NCBI GenBank assembly: GCA_946480815.1
Contig: CAMLLB010000005.1
Coordinates: forward strand, 1 to 64,000
Reading direction: 5' to 3'
DNA from: an uncultured Flavobacteriales bacterium
GTDB taxonomy: Bacteria > Bacteroidota > Bacteroidia > Flavobacteriales > Crocinitomicaceae
DNA: 64,000 nucleotides
Part shown: piece after piece, positions 45,154 to 53,188 of the stretch
Position numbering within the stretch: the first letter of the stretch is position 1
How the letters are laid out: each line of letters starts with the position of its first letter
Notes under the pieces: generated by a model
The model's input: the letters and a program-made list of their open reading frames with translations, nothing else
Database searches by the model: none
Told to the model about the DNA's origin: nothing
Program-made: the position numbers and the translations under genes

Positions 45154-46534
45154 TTCCTCCGTTGTTTTTACGTGGTGGTCTGCGACGATTGTTCTTTTTC
45201 TTATTCGGATTTGCCTGAGCCTGTGGAGCGTTTCCTTCCCCGTTCTGAGCAGGTTTTGGCTGCTGCTGTGGTTTATTAATTTGCTGTTGAGGCTTATTTT
45301 GTTGCTGTGGCTTGTTCTGCTGCGGTTTATTGCTCTGTGGTTTGTCTTGTTTTTGAGCAGGTTTTGGAGTCGCAGCTTCAGCCTGAGGCGCGTTTCCTTT
45401 CGATTTTTTCTTCTTGCGCTTTTTGTTTTTGCTGAAGGTATTGTCAAAGCGATTCAGGGAATCCTGGCCAACTACGTTGTCGTAATCCGGTTCTTTTCGT
45501 GTAACTACATGCGAATCGAAATCCTTCAGATCAGCAGGTTTTTTACCCGATTTGTTGATTTTGATGATATCCTGAACACGTTCCGGGGTCAATGCAACTA
45601 ATCCGACACCGATAGAGGCTTCGCCTTCATACATGTACCACAATTGTCTTTTGAAAACATCGGTTTTGATGTGAAAAGCAGTCCCTTTTTCGGTTTGTAA
45701 TTTAACGTCTGTGCTCGGGAATGACTTGATCGCGTCGAGATACATGTCCAACTCGTAGTTCAGACAACACTTCAATTTTCCGCATTGTCCGGCTAATTTT
45801 TGCGGATTCAGCGATAATTGCTGGTAACGTGCTGCAGAAGTAGAAACCGAACGGAAATCTGTCAGCCAGGTTGAACAGCACAATTCGCGTCCACACGAAC
45901 CGATTCCACCCAAACGCTGTGCTTCCTGTCTGGAACCGATCTGGCGCATTTCGATCCGGATTTTGAACTTATCGGCCATGTCTTTGATCAACTGGCGGAA
46001 ATCTACACGTCCTTCAGCAGTATAATAGAACGTTGCTTTTGTCAAATCGCCCTGGTATTCTACATCGGAGATTTTCATCTCCAAACCGATATTTACGGCT
46101 AAAGTACGGGCCTGGAACATTACTTCCGACTCCAAAGAACGGGCCTGGGCCCATTTATCGATATCTTCCTGATTTGCAATACGCAAAATCTTTTTGGTCT
46201 CCATTGGTTTTAAACCCGGAGATTTCTTTTTGACCTGAATTCTGGCTAATTCACCTATCACGGAAACAACACCCACATCATATCCGGGGCTTGCTTCAAC
46301 TGCTACCACATCACCCACTTGAAGTGAGAGGTTTTTCGCATTTCTGTAGAACGTCTTGCGACTGTTCTTGAAGCGAATTTCAAGTATATCGTAAGGTACC
46401 TGACCAGCTGGAAGCTGCATGTTCGCTAACCAATCAAATACACCTAGTTTATTACATCCACCAGAACTACAGGTCCCATTATTTTTACAGCCGCGTGGTG
46501 TACCACCTCCGCTACTACACGAGGAACATCCCAT
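45134..46534 (-). CDS. RicT/PSP1-domain protein
   Basis: This 466-residue protein has a cysteine-rich N-terminus with cysteines at about 3, 6, 16, 22 and 27. A PSP1 C-terminal-type domain follows at about 100-290 (GRVDFRQLIKDMADKFKIRI, then RLGGIGSCGRELCC with another cysteine cluster). RicT (YaaT) in Bacillus forms a complex with RicA/RicF that can bind iron-sulfur clusters and promotes RNA maturation. Here no RicA/RicF genes are adjacent. Residues about 370-466 are a K/Q/P/N-rich low-complexity tail, whose DNA also encodes a spurious frame upstream of gldH. It is the first gene of the minus-strand cluster; holB, often its neighbour, is 792 bases away. Confidence 0.9.
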   Translation of the reverse strand: MGCSSCSSGGGTPRGCKNNGTCSSGGCNKLGVFDWLANMQLPAGQVPYDILEIRFKNSRKTFYRNAKNLSLQVGDVVAVEASPGYDVGVVSVIGELARIQVKKKSPGLKPMETKKILRIANQEDIDKWAQARSLESEVMFQARTLAVNIGLEMKISDVEYQGDLTKATFYYTAEGRVDFRQLIKDMADKFKIRIEMRQIGSRQEAQRLGGIGSCGRELCCSTWLTDFRSVSTSAARYQQLSLNPQKLAGQCGKLKCCLNYELDMYLDAIKSFPSTDVKLQTEKGTAFHIKTDVFKRQLWYMYEGEASIGVGLVALTPERVQDIIKINKSGKKPADLKDFDSHVVTRKEPDYDNVVGQDSLNRFDNTFSKNKKRKKKKSKGNAPQAEAATPKPAQKQDKPQSNKPQQNKPQQQNKPQQQINKPQQQPKPAQNGEGNAPQAQANPNKKKNNRRRPPRKNNGGNEGTEK

Positions 46535-46648
46535 AGTTTTTGAATTTGATGTAAAAATACTAAAATTAACCGGTGAGATTGCATTTTGTCATTCGACTTG
46601 ACAACAGTGCTTTGTGAATAGTGGAATCTTTTTTCATCCCATTAGTCA

Positions 46649-46737
46649 TTCTCGATACACTCGCCTTGTCAGTTCGAGTTGCCCGACCTTTTAGTCGGTG
46701 CGTATCGAGAACACATGGCGAAAACCCGAATTGACAA
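46649..46737. repeat. Interspersed nested inverted repeat, copy 1
   Basis: Order of segments: TTCTCGATAC, TCGCC, TTGTCAGTTCGAGTT, an inner CCGACC/GTCGG hairpin, GTATCGAGAA, GGCGA, AAACCCGAATTGACAA. The first pairs with the fifth, and the second and third with the sixth and seventh, so the stems interlock. A related copy lies at 50526-50609. Confidence 0.7.
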
Positions 46738-46797
46738 AATGGAGCGTAATTCGCAATAATTGGTTACTTTCGATACCAATATAAACTCGATCTACAT

Positions 46798-47322
46798 ATG
46801 AAATTTGGATTTATTCTTTCGGTAACAGCGGCATTATTGCTTACAGTGTCTTGTAATATGAACAAGGACAACAGAAAATCATTTGATGATGTGGTGGAAT
46901 ACAATGATTTCATCGTGGATCATATCAACACCCTGGATTCTGCCTACATTCTTGCATTGGCAACCGACAGCGGTATTGATGTATGCATGGAAAAATGTGA
47001 TCTACTGGTGAAATTGTGTGATAAAACGACTGCTGAGTTTAAAGGTATTCAACCTTACGACGGAGACAGTACTTTGACGATGCAGGCATTGGCTTACACT
47101 CAGTTTATGCGAAACAACGGAGAAAAGGAAATCAAAAACCTGTTGAAACTAATCGAGACTTACCAAAATGCAAGCGTGGAAGAGCAGGCAAAATTGGTGG
47201 ATGAGGTGCAGTCAACGGCTGCGGAAATTGATAAGCAATACGATATTGAGATCAACAAAGTGGATGAAGTTCAACAGAAATTCTCCCAAAAACACAACTT
47301 TCAGATCTTAAAAACCAGGTAA
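46798..47322 (+). CDS. Hypothetical lipoprotein
   Basis: This 174-residue protein has a lipoprotein signal ending LLLTVSCNMN, with Cys19 probably lipidated. The rest is helical and acidic, with a coiled-coil-like end. It also contains DVCMEKCDLLVKLCD with three cysteines. I do not recognise a family. It lies on the plus strand between ricT and holB, which are both on the minus strand and are often adjacent in related genomes, so it may be an insertion into an old cluster. Confidence 0.7.
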   Translation: MKFGFILSVTAALLLTVSCNMNKDNRKSFDDVVEYNDFIVDHINTLDSAYILALATDSGIDVCMEKCDLLVKLCDKTTAEFKGIQPYDGDSTLTMQALAYTQFMRNNGEKEIKNLLKLIETYQNASVEEQAKLVDEVQSTAAEIDKQYDIEINKVDEVQQKFSQKHNFQILKTR

Positions 47323-47325
47323 GAT

Positions 47326-48441
47326 TTAAGCTCTGTGAATAAAGCGCATGACTTGAAAGCAGAGCTGTGTAAACAACAATTTTCCGAAGGCGTTGCGGTC
47401 TAAATGATAGTGGGCATCGTTGAAGATCTCCATGAAATCCAATGCATTGTTGTTGGAAATGAAGCGGGCAAAATTAGCCAGGAAAGCAGCTTCTTCCTGC
47501 GAAACACGCGTAAGCATGTCTTGTGTATAGTTCTTCAGCAAACTCTGACGGACCATGTGCAGCGCATACTGAACAAATTGCTTTTGGCCTTCACGTGAAA
47601 GTGCAGAAACCTCATCAGTCCAGTCCAGCATGGCATTCACGTCTTTTTTGAAACACACACGCATCAACTGGATGAACAATTCCCGGAACAGGTTTGCTTC
47701 GGATTGGTCGCCCATGATTTGCTGTGCATCGATCAGGTTGCCATTGCTTCTGGCAGCAATACTTTCTGCCAATTGACGCCCGACTCCACTGCGTTCCACG
47801 ACCTGTTGAATGACATCAATAGGGTAGGATGGAATGCGTAGGATTTGTGTTCTGGAAAGGATGGTTGTGAGTAACTTATCCGGATTATCGGTAACCAGCA
47901 GGAACAAGGTTTTCGCTGGTGGTTCTTCTAAGATTTTCAGTAGTTTGTTCGCACAGGTTGCGTTCATTTCTTCTGCCATCCAGATCAGCATCACTTTGTA
48001 ACCGCCTTCATAGGATTTCAAGGACAATTTTTTTACGATCTCCAGACTTTCCTCAGTCCCGATGATCGGTTTCCGTTCCTTGTCATCCATGCGTTTGGTC
48101 CAATGGTAAAGATCAAAAATCGGCTGTTCCTGGATTTGTGTTCTCCACAGAGGCAACAGCGGATTCGTTGTCTTGGAAATGGTTTGTACCGTTGGGAAAG
48201 AAAAGTGCAGGTCGGGATGTTGCAGATCGGATACCTTTTTGCAGGATGCGCACACACCGCAACTATCATTTTCCTGTTTGTTCTCACAGAAAATGTACTG
48301 AACGAATGCCAAAGCCATTGGTAAAGTTGCATGTCCCGCTTTGCCGGCAAATAATTGAGCATGACTGATCTTTCCTCCTTTGACCTCTTCAATCAAATGA
48401 GATTTAATTTCTTCCTGCCCGGGTATTGAATTGAACTGCAC
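47326..48441 (-). CDS. holB: DNA polymerase III subunit delta' (GTG start)
   Basis: This clamp-loader subunit of 371 residues begins at GTG 48441. It has an AAA+ fold with a degenerate P-loop (LFAGKAGHATL) that lacks the Walker lysine arrangement, as expected for delta'. A four-cysteine zinc module (CENKQENDSCGVCASC) lies near residues 52-67. The sensor region is LLVTDNPDKLLTTILSRTQI, ending with the conserved SRT motif. It is separated from the minus-strand ricT by an opposite-strand lipoprotein gene. A -7-like TAACTTTA lies four bases upstream of the GTG codon. Confidence 0.93.
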   Translation of the reverse strand: MQFNSIPGQEEIKSHLIEEVKGGKISHAQLFAGKAGHATLPMALAFVQYIFCENKQENDSCGVCASCKKVSDLQHPDLHFSFPTVQTISKTTNPLLPLWRTQIQEQPIFDLYHWTKRMDDKERKPIIGTEESLEIVKKLSLKSYEGGYKVMLIWMAEEMNATCANKLLKILEEPPAKTLFLLVTDNPDKLLTTILSRTQILRIPSYPIDVIQQVVERSGVGRQLAESIAARSNGNLIDAQQIMGDQSEANLFRELFIQLMRVCFKKDVNAMLDWTDEVSALSREGQKQFVQYALHMVRQSLLKNYTQDMLTRVSQEEAAFLANFARFISNNNALDFMEIFNDAHYHLDRNAFGKLLFTQLCFQVMRFIHRA

Positions 48442-48445
48442 GCCG

Positions 48446-48453
48446 TAAAGTTA
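48446..48453 (-). promoter_or_regulatory. -7-like box TAACTTTA, 4 nt before holB
   Basis: The minus strand reads TAACTTTA, then CGGC, then GTG. It deviates from TAnnTTTG in the last base only. The arrangement mirrors other leaderless-type starts in the window and supports the GTG choice. Confidence 0.45.
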
Positions 48454-48544
48454 AATCTTCTACGCACAATGCGTGGCAAAAAAGCGACAAAAATATTGGA
48501 AAGTAAAACAAAGTTCATACCTTGCTCAAACAAAACACTGCTCG

Positions 48545-48640
48545 ATGAGATCATTCTTCTTAACTAATCGGATTTATAGTCTCCGCTACTGCTTTTACCG
48601 GTTCACAGGGAGTGAAATTGACAGCTCAAAAACCAAGTAA
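48545..48640 (+). CDS. Possible 31-residue ORF (low confidence)
   Basis: A short frame starts MRSFFLTNRIYSLRYCFY and ends at TAA 48638-48640, 22 bases before a longer exported-protein gene. It has no clear promoter or known homology and may be chance. A second, ATG-less frame in the same interval is not supported. Confidence 0.15.
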   Translation: MRSFFLTNRIYSLRYCFYRFTGSEIDSSKTK

Positions 48641-48661
48641 TTTTCATAAAACTAATACATC

Positions 48662-49321
48662 ATGAAACAATTAACACTTTTCGTTGCTACCTTATTTACT
48701 ACCTGGGCAATCGGACAAGAAGTAAAGACATCAAATGACAAAGTCAGTTTTTCCCACGGATCATTTGATGCGATCGTTGTAAGCATTCCTTATGCAGACA
48801 AGGACGTGGTAGAAAAAGAATTGAAGTCCGAAATGAAAGACTGGGGTGGAAAATACAACAGTTCAAAAGGTGAGTTCACGGCGAAAGAGGCCAAAATGAA
48901 AGACATGGGTGACAAGTACTTTGATGGTTATGCGAAGATCATTGAGAGCGGATCTGATATCAAAGTGGCATTTGCAGTCGATTTGGGAGGAGCTTACATG
49001 AACAACAGCGAGCACAAAGACCAGCACAGAACAATTGAGAGCCGTGCGAAAAAATTTGCTCAAAACGCTTCCAAAGAAAGTGTCAACGCAATGATCGACC
49101 TGGAAACAAAAACGCTGAAGAAAATGACGGGCGAGAAGGAAGACTTGCTTAAGGACATCGAACGTTCCAAAAAAGACATCGAAGATTACAAGAAAAAGAT
49201 CTCTGAGGAAGAGCAGAAGATCAAAGATAACGAAGCTGCAACCAAAAAGAAAGAAGAAGAGATCGGTACACAAACCACCAAGGTAGGTGAAGTTGAGGGC
49301 TTGTTGAAGAAGATAAAGTAA
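48662..49321 (+). CDS. Exported coiled-coil protein of unknown function
   Basis: This 219-residue protein has a signal peptide (about 1-17, ending TTWAIGQE). A mixed central part follows. Residues about 150-219 form a lysine/glutamate-rich coiled coil with DIERSKKDIEDYKKKISEEE. No lipobox is present, so it is likely periplasmic. I do not recognise a family. It is followed by two hairpins and a good intrinsic terminator, so it is transcribed as a single unit. Confidence 0.75.
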   Translation: MKQLTLFVATLFTTWAIGQEVKTSNDKVSFSHGSFDAIVVSIPYADKDVVEKELKSEMKDWGGKYNSSKGEFTAKEAKMKDMGDKYFDGYAKIIESGSDIKVAFAVDLGGAYMNNSEHKDQHRTIESRAKKFAQNASKESVNAMIDLETKTLKKMTGEKEDLLKDIERSKKDIEDYKKKISEEEQKIKDNEAATKKKEEEIGTQTTKVGEVEGLLKKIK

Positions 49322-49383
49322 GAAGAAGCACTGCTTCTGATAAATAATCCACTAACGTGGATTAATCTATAGAATTAAAAATT

Positions 49384-49415
49384 AGCCGGTTCAAAAGAAT
49401 CGGCTTTGTTTTTTT
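49384..49415 (+). terminator. Intrinsic terminator after the coiled-coil protein gene
   Basis: The stem AGCCGGTTC-AAAA-GAATCGGCT (49384-49405, one mismatch) is followed by a T-run to 49415. A smaller hairpin AATCCAC-TAAC-GTGGATT precedes it at 49346-49363. Confidence 0.85.
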
Positions 49416-49462
49416 AGAATAACTCAGCATTAAGAAACATCTTTACTGTACTAAAACAACGT

Positions 49463-49490
49463 TGTGCTCCTTGTGTCCTTTGTGGTAAAA
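49463..49490. repeat. Interspersed GTGCTCC...TGTGGTAAA repeat, partial
   Basis: The segment GTGCTCCTTGTGTCCTTTGT followed by GGTAAA resembles the right end of the element at 10921-10999, which reads GTGCTCCATGTGGTAAA. It is a partial copy between the terminator and the GT9 gene. Confidence 0.5.
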
Positions 49491-49523
49491 AATAGGGGCC
49501 GATCTCCGGACATTTCTTTTTTA

Positions 49524-49531
49524 TACCTTTA
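49524..49531 (+). promoter_or_regulatory. -7-like box TACCTTTA, 5 nt before GT9 gene
   Basis: TACCTTTA is followed by CTCCC and ATG. It matches TAnnTTTG at all but the last base. Confidence 0.4.
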
Positions 49532-49536
49532 CTCCC

Positions 49537-50514
49537 ATGAAAATTCTTGTTGTTCGTTTCAGCTCCATTGGCGATGTGGTTTTGACTACACCCGTGGTGC
49601 GCTGTTTGAAACAACAGGTGAAGGATGCCGAGATCCATTTCATTACCAAAAAAGCATTTCAGCCCGTACTGGACCAAAATCCGTATATCGATCGCATCAT
49701 TACCATTGAAAAATCGGTAGATGAGGTAGTGGAACTGTTGAAAAAGGAACGCTACGATTTTGTGGTCGACCTGCACAATAACATCCGCACCCTGCGACTG
49801 AAACGCGCTTTGAAAGTGAAATCGGTGGCCTTTCCGAAGAAAAATTTCGAGAAATTACTGCTGACGACCTTCAAGATCAATCGCATGCCGAAAGTGCACG
49901 TGGTAGACCGTTATTTCGAAGCTGTCAAAGAATTGGGAGTAAAAAACGATCACAAACCTTGTGATTTTTTCCTGGCAGATGCGGATATCGTTTCACTCGA
50001 ATCAATTGCACTTACTTCGAAACAATTCATAGCCGTGGCAATGGGTGCGCAATATGCTACCAAGCAGATGCCTGTCCCACTAATGGCTAAGATACTGGAA
50101 GGGGTTCAAATGCCGGTAGTTTTACTGGGCGGACCGATGGATTCGGAACGGGCAGCAGAATTGATCCAACAACTTCCCAATCAACGGGTACTGGACCTTT
50201 GCGGAAAACTGACACTGAGACAATCTGCCTTTATGACGAAGCAATGCGCGAAATTGCTCACCGGAGATACCGGTTTGATGCATATTGCCAGTTGTTTTGA
50301 AACACCGATCGTGAGTGTGTGGGGAAATACAGTACCTGATTTTGGAATGTATACCTATGCACCACAGAATAAATCGCTTTATACGATTCATGAAGTGGAA
50401 GGATTGAGTTGCCGGCCATGTTCGAAAATCGGGTATAAGGAATGTCCGAAAAAACATTTTAAGTGTATGCATCTGCAGGATGCGGAAAAGATTCAATCAG
50501 ATTTGATGAAATAA
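49537..50514 (+). CDS. GT9-family (heptosyltransferase-like) glycosyltransferase
   Basis: This 325-residue GT-B enzyme has the GT9 opening MKILVVRFSSIGDVVLTTPV and the C-terminal donor-site region GDTGLMHIASCFETPIVSVW. GT9 enzymes add heptose or related sugars to LPS inner core. The usual partner genes are absent, so it is a lone transferase. The C-terminus has cysteines in CRPCSKIGYKECPKKHFKC that could bind metal or be structural. It is likely a cytoplasmic, membrane-associated step in LPS or glycan assembly. Confidence 0.92.
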   Translation: MKILVVRFSSIGDVVLTTPVVRCLKQQVKDAEIHFITKKAFQPVLDQNPYIDRIITIEKSVDEVVELLKKERYDFVVDLHNNIRTLRLKRALKVKSVAFPKKNFEKLLLTTFKINRMPKVHVVDRYFEAVKELGVKNDHKPCDFFLADADIVSLESIALTSKQFIAVAMGAQYATKQMPVPLMAKILEGVQMPVVLLGGPMDSERAAELIQQLPNQRVLDLCGKLTLRQSAFMTKQCAKLLTGDTGLMHIASCFETPIVSVWGNTVPDFGMYTYAPQNKSLYTIHEVEGLSCRPCSKIGYKECPKKHFKCMHLQDAEKIQSDLMK

Positions 50515-50525
50515 TTTAATGTCTG

Positions 50526-50609
50526 TCTCGATACTTCCGCGTGTCAGTTCGAGTCCGTCCGCCTTAGCGGATGGGTATCAAGAACAAATGCGGAAACTCG
50601 ACATGACAT
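50526..50609. repeat. Interspersed nested inverted repeat, copy 2
   Basis: The order of segments is the same as at 46649-46737: TCTCGATAC, CCGC, GTGTCAGTTCGAGT, an inner TCCGCC/GCGGA hairpin, GTATCAAGAAC, GCGGA, ACTCGACATGACAT. Sequence differs but the pairing pattern is preserved, including compensating changes in the inner stem. Confidence 0.65.
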
Positions 50610-50617
50610 AAATATGT

Positions 50618-51130
50618 TTATTCCATAAACAATCTCCGCAGTTCGGTTGCGTCTTTCGGGCTCATTTTCTTTGCCAGGATCAATGCCAGTTGTTTTCTTC
50701 TCAGAGCACCTTCAAACCGTTCGATCTCTTCTTCCGTTTCCGGGATCAGTTCAGGGACCTGGATCGGGCCACCGTGCTGATCAACTGCCACGAAGGTATA
50801 AATTGCCTCATTCGACTTGCTTCGTTTTCCGGTAATGTTGTCCTCAACAAACACGTCAACGAAAATCTCCATAGAAGAATTGAATGCGCGGGAAACTTTT
50901 GCTTCCAATGTCACAATCGATGCATGATTGATCGGGGAATTGAAACTCACGTTGTTCACATTTGCTGTCACAACAACCCGTCGTGAATGCCTGTGTGCAG
51001 ATACACTCGCTATTTCGTCCATCCAGGCCAATAATTGCCCTCCAAATAAATTTCCTAAGGTATTGGTGTCATTCGGCAGAACGACTTTTGTAGTAATAGC
51101 TAAGGTTTCCGATGCATGTCTGGGCTTCAT
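50618..51130 (-). CDS. Acyl-CoA thioesterase (hotdog fold)
   Basis: This 170-residue protein resembles YciA/BACH-type acyl-CoA hydrolases. Motifs are LPNDTNTLGNLFGGQLLAWM (with the conserved Asn and Asp region), a VVTANVNNVSFNSPI segment, and a terminal RRKQLALILAKK. It hydrolyses fatty acyl-CoA to free acid and CoA. It lies between divergent or convergent single genes and probably has its own transcript. A -7-like TACTTTTA lies about 20 bases upstream. Confidence 0.93.
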   Translation of the reverse strand: MKPRHASETLAITTKVVLPNDTNTLGNLFGGQLLAWMDEIASVSAHRHSRRVVVTANVNNVSFNSPINHASIVTLEAKVSRAFNSSMEIFVDVFVEDNITGKRSKSNEAIYTFVAVDQHGGPIQVPELIPETEEEIERFEGALRRKQLALILAKKMSPKDATELRRLFME

Positions 51131-51236
51131 TTTCCTTTTTTTCGGTAAAAGTACATTAATTTATTCCGAGTGAAGACTTTTAAAATTTCTTCAGTTAGAA
51201 AAAGCCTTACTATATTTACAAACTTCAAAGAGAATT

Positions 51237-52223
51237 ATGGAAAAACTCATTCAGGAATTTTCGTCCAACATCAGTGAAGCATTGAAAATCGCTGCTGGGG
51301 CAACTTTTACTAAACCAACCCGGGAGATCCGAAATATTGTTATTTGCGGTATGGGAGGATCCGGAATTGGTGGAAGAATTGTGGCTCAATGGGTTGAAAA
51401 AACTTGTTCGGTTCCTGTTCTGTCTGTTCAGGATTATACGTTACCGGCTTTTGTAAACAAGCACAGTCTGGTAATCGGATCATCTTATTCCGGGAACACA
51501 GAAGAGACCTTATTTGCTTTGGAGGATGCGAAATCGAAAGGTGCTGTGATCATCGGGATCTGTTCGGGTGGAGCACTGGCTGAGTTTTGCGAATCGAATA
51601 ATTACCAATACGTAGTGGTTCCGGGAGGAAATCCGCCACGGACGGCCCTGGCTTTTTCCCTGGTGCAGTTGAGTAATATTTTCCTTCAATTGGGATACGC
51701 ACAGCCTACGATTTTGGATGAAATTTCGAACGGTCAAAACCTGATCGATTCCAACCTCACCCAGATCAAATCTGAAGCAATGCGTGTAGCACACGAACTT
51801 CAGAAACGAACGATTGCCGTGTACGCAGGTGCAGGATACGAAGGAATCACGATTCGTGCAAAACAGCAATTCAATGAGAACTCCAAAGAATTGTGCTGGC
51901 AGCATGTCATTCCTGAAATGAACCACAACGAACTTGTAGGATGGGGTGGAGGAGACAACCGTTATGCGTGCTTGTTTATCCAAACAGGTGACTTGTCAAT
52001 GCGCAATCAGAAACGTTTTGACATTTCAATTGAACGTACTAGATCAAAAACAGATAAAGTAGAAATTATTTCAGCGAAAGGATCTACCCAGGTTGAAAAA
52101 AGCATTTACCTGATCCATTTGATCGACTGGATTTCACTTTATTTATCCGATCTGAAACACGGAGATCCGATCGAAATTGAGATCATCGATTACCTGAAAG
52201 CGGAATTGGGAAAAATCAAATAA
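51237..52223 (+). CDS. Bifunctional phosphoglucose/phosphomannose isomerase (SIS domain)
   Basis: This 328-residue protein has two SIS domains. Motifs are NIVICGMGGSGIGGR at about 38-52, SSYSGNTEETLFALE at about 82-96, and C-terminal PEMNHNELVGWGG, including a conserved Glu and His used in isomerisation. The family interconverts glucose-6-P or mannose-6-P with fructose-6-P. The family is known from archaea and many Bacteroidota. The first SIS motif is complete. A -7-like TATATTTA lies upstream. It ends just before a 44-bp palindrome. Confidence 0.92.
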   Translation: MEKLIQEFSSNISEALKIAAGATFTKPTREIRNIVICGMGGSGIGGRIVAQWVEKTCSVPVLSVQDYTLPAFVNKHSLVIGSSYSGNTEETLFALEDAKSKGAVIIGICSGGALAEFCESNNYQYVVVPGGNPPRTALAFSLVQLSNIFLQLGYAQPTILDEISNGQNLIDSNLTQIKSEAMRVAHELQKRTIAVYAGAGYEGITIRAKQQFNENSKELCWQHVIPEMNHNELVGWGGGDNRYACLFIQTGDLSMRNQKRFDISIERTRSKTDKVEIISAKGSTQVEKSIYLIHLIDWISLYLSDLKHGDPIEIEIIDYLKAELGKIK

Positions 52224-52235
52224 ATCGTATCTAAT

Positions 52236-52279
52236 ATAAAACAGTAGGGGCGCGATTAATCGCGCCCCTACTGTTTTAT
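52236..52279. repeat. 44-bp perfect palindrome, copy 2 of the GGGGCGCGATTAATC family
   Basis: The sequence is perfectly self-complementary from 52236 to 52279 around GATTAATC. Its 30-bp core is identical to copy 1. It lies between converging genes (SIS isomerase and a lipoprotein) and may terminate both, though its exact core identity to a distant copy suggests a mobile repeat. Confidence 0.85.
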
Positions 52280-52292
52280 GGAATTTTGAATA

Positions 52293-53084
52293 TTAATCAA
52301 CGAATTTCCCGCCGGCGTAAACCTGGAATTCAAATCCTCTGTCGTTGTGAACTTCAAAGTTTACCTTCACGTTGGCACCCAGGTATTTTTCAGGGTCACT
52401 CGCCAGAATATTGATCAATTGATCTTTGTAATCCAATCTTAAAGCCGTAGTAAATCCATTCGGGTCATCTGCTCCCAAAATGATGTAACTGAACATGTCC
52501 TGGTTTACAAATCCCTGGAAAGTAGTTGCAAATTCTTTTTTGGAATTCAAAGCATCCATTGCCCGGTTCGAACTGATCGGGTGAAGGGGTGCAGGTTTAT
52601 ATTTCATCCCATTGATGTCGTCCTGGAAAGAAGCACTGCGCTCTTTAGTTTTGATGATTTTTCCCTTTTCGTCGTAATAGGAAATGCGATCGATAAAAAC
52701 CGCTTCGTTCTCACCACTGACCTGGTCGATCAATTCCTGTGTTACAAAAGGTTTTCCGTTATTTAAGAAATAGTAACGCGTACCGTTTGTTTTCCCATTT
52801 CCTTCTGAAAATTGTTCTTCAATGATCTGAATTACATTCGCAGTATCCAGATGCCCAATCACTTCGATCATTTCTCCGTCACCTTTTTCGTAATGCAATG
52901 AATTCGCTGTTAGGCCCGAAGATTCCGTTATTTTTTTCAGTTCCAATACCTGTTGGTCCATTTCAGCTTCATTTTTGAAGTGCTTTACAATGGTTTTCTT
53001 CTCTTCAGTTTTTTTTTCAGCGGAGTTATCCGAGCCACAGGATACCAATCCGACAAGCAATAAAGGGAAAATATACTTTTTCAT
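52293..53084 (-). CDS. Hypothetical lipoprotein
   Basis: This 263-residue protein has a lipoprotein signal ending LVGLVSCGSD. A charged linker follows. The mature protein has a repeated beta-type organisation with TRYYFLNNGKPFVTQELIDQ. The last 30 residues contain VKVNFEVHNDRGFEFQVYAG. I do not recognise the family. The start at 53084 is preferred over 53102 because it places the lipobox near residue 15-16. It faces the SIS isomerase gene across a palindrome. Confidence 0.75.
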   Translation of the reverse strand: MKKYIFPLLLVGLVSCGSDNSAEKKTEEKKTIVKHFKNEAEMDQQVLELKKITESSGLTANSLHYEKGDGEMIEVIGHLDTANVIQIIEEQFSEGNGKTNGTRYYFLNNGKPFVTQELIDQVSGENEAVFIDRISYYDEKGKIIKTKERSASFQDDINGMKYKPAPLHPISSNRAMDALNSKKEFATTFQGFVNQDMFSYIILGADDPNGFTTALRLDYKDQLINILASDPEKYLGANVKVNFEVHNDRGFEFQVYAGGKFVD

Positions 53085-53188
53085 AACGTTTGTTTCATTC
53101 AAAATGACAGGTCATGTAAAAGTAACAGGTTTATAACAAATGGCACCTTTTTTTTCGCTTAAATTAGACCCTGAAAACAATTCAGTAT

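Noticed and set aside
45154..45447. Long N-terminal extension of GldH
   Set aside because: The extension reads a second frame of the RicT low-complexity tail and would bury the lipoprotein signal.
46660..46700. TTCGAGT-type T-loop suggesting a tRNA
   Set aside because: No acceptor or anticodon arms form; the motif is part of the interlocking repeat that recurs at 50526-50609.
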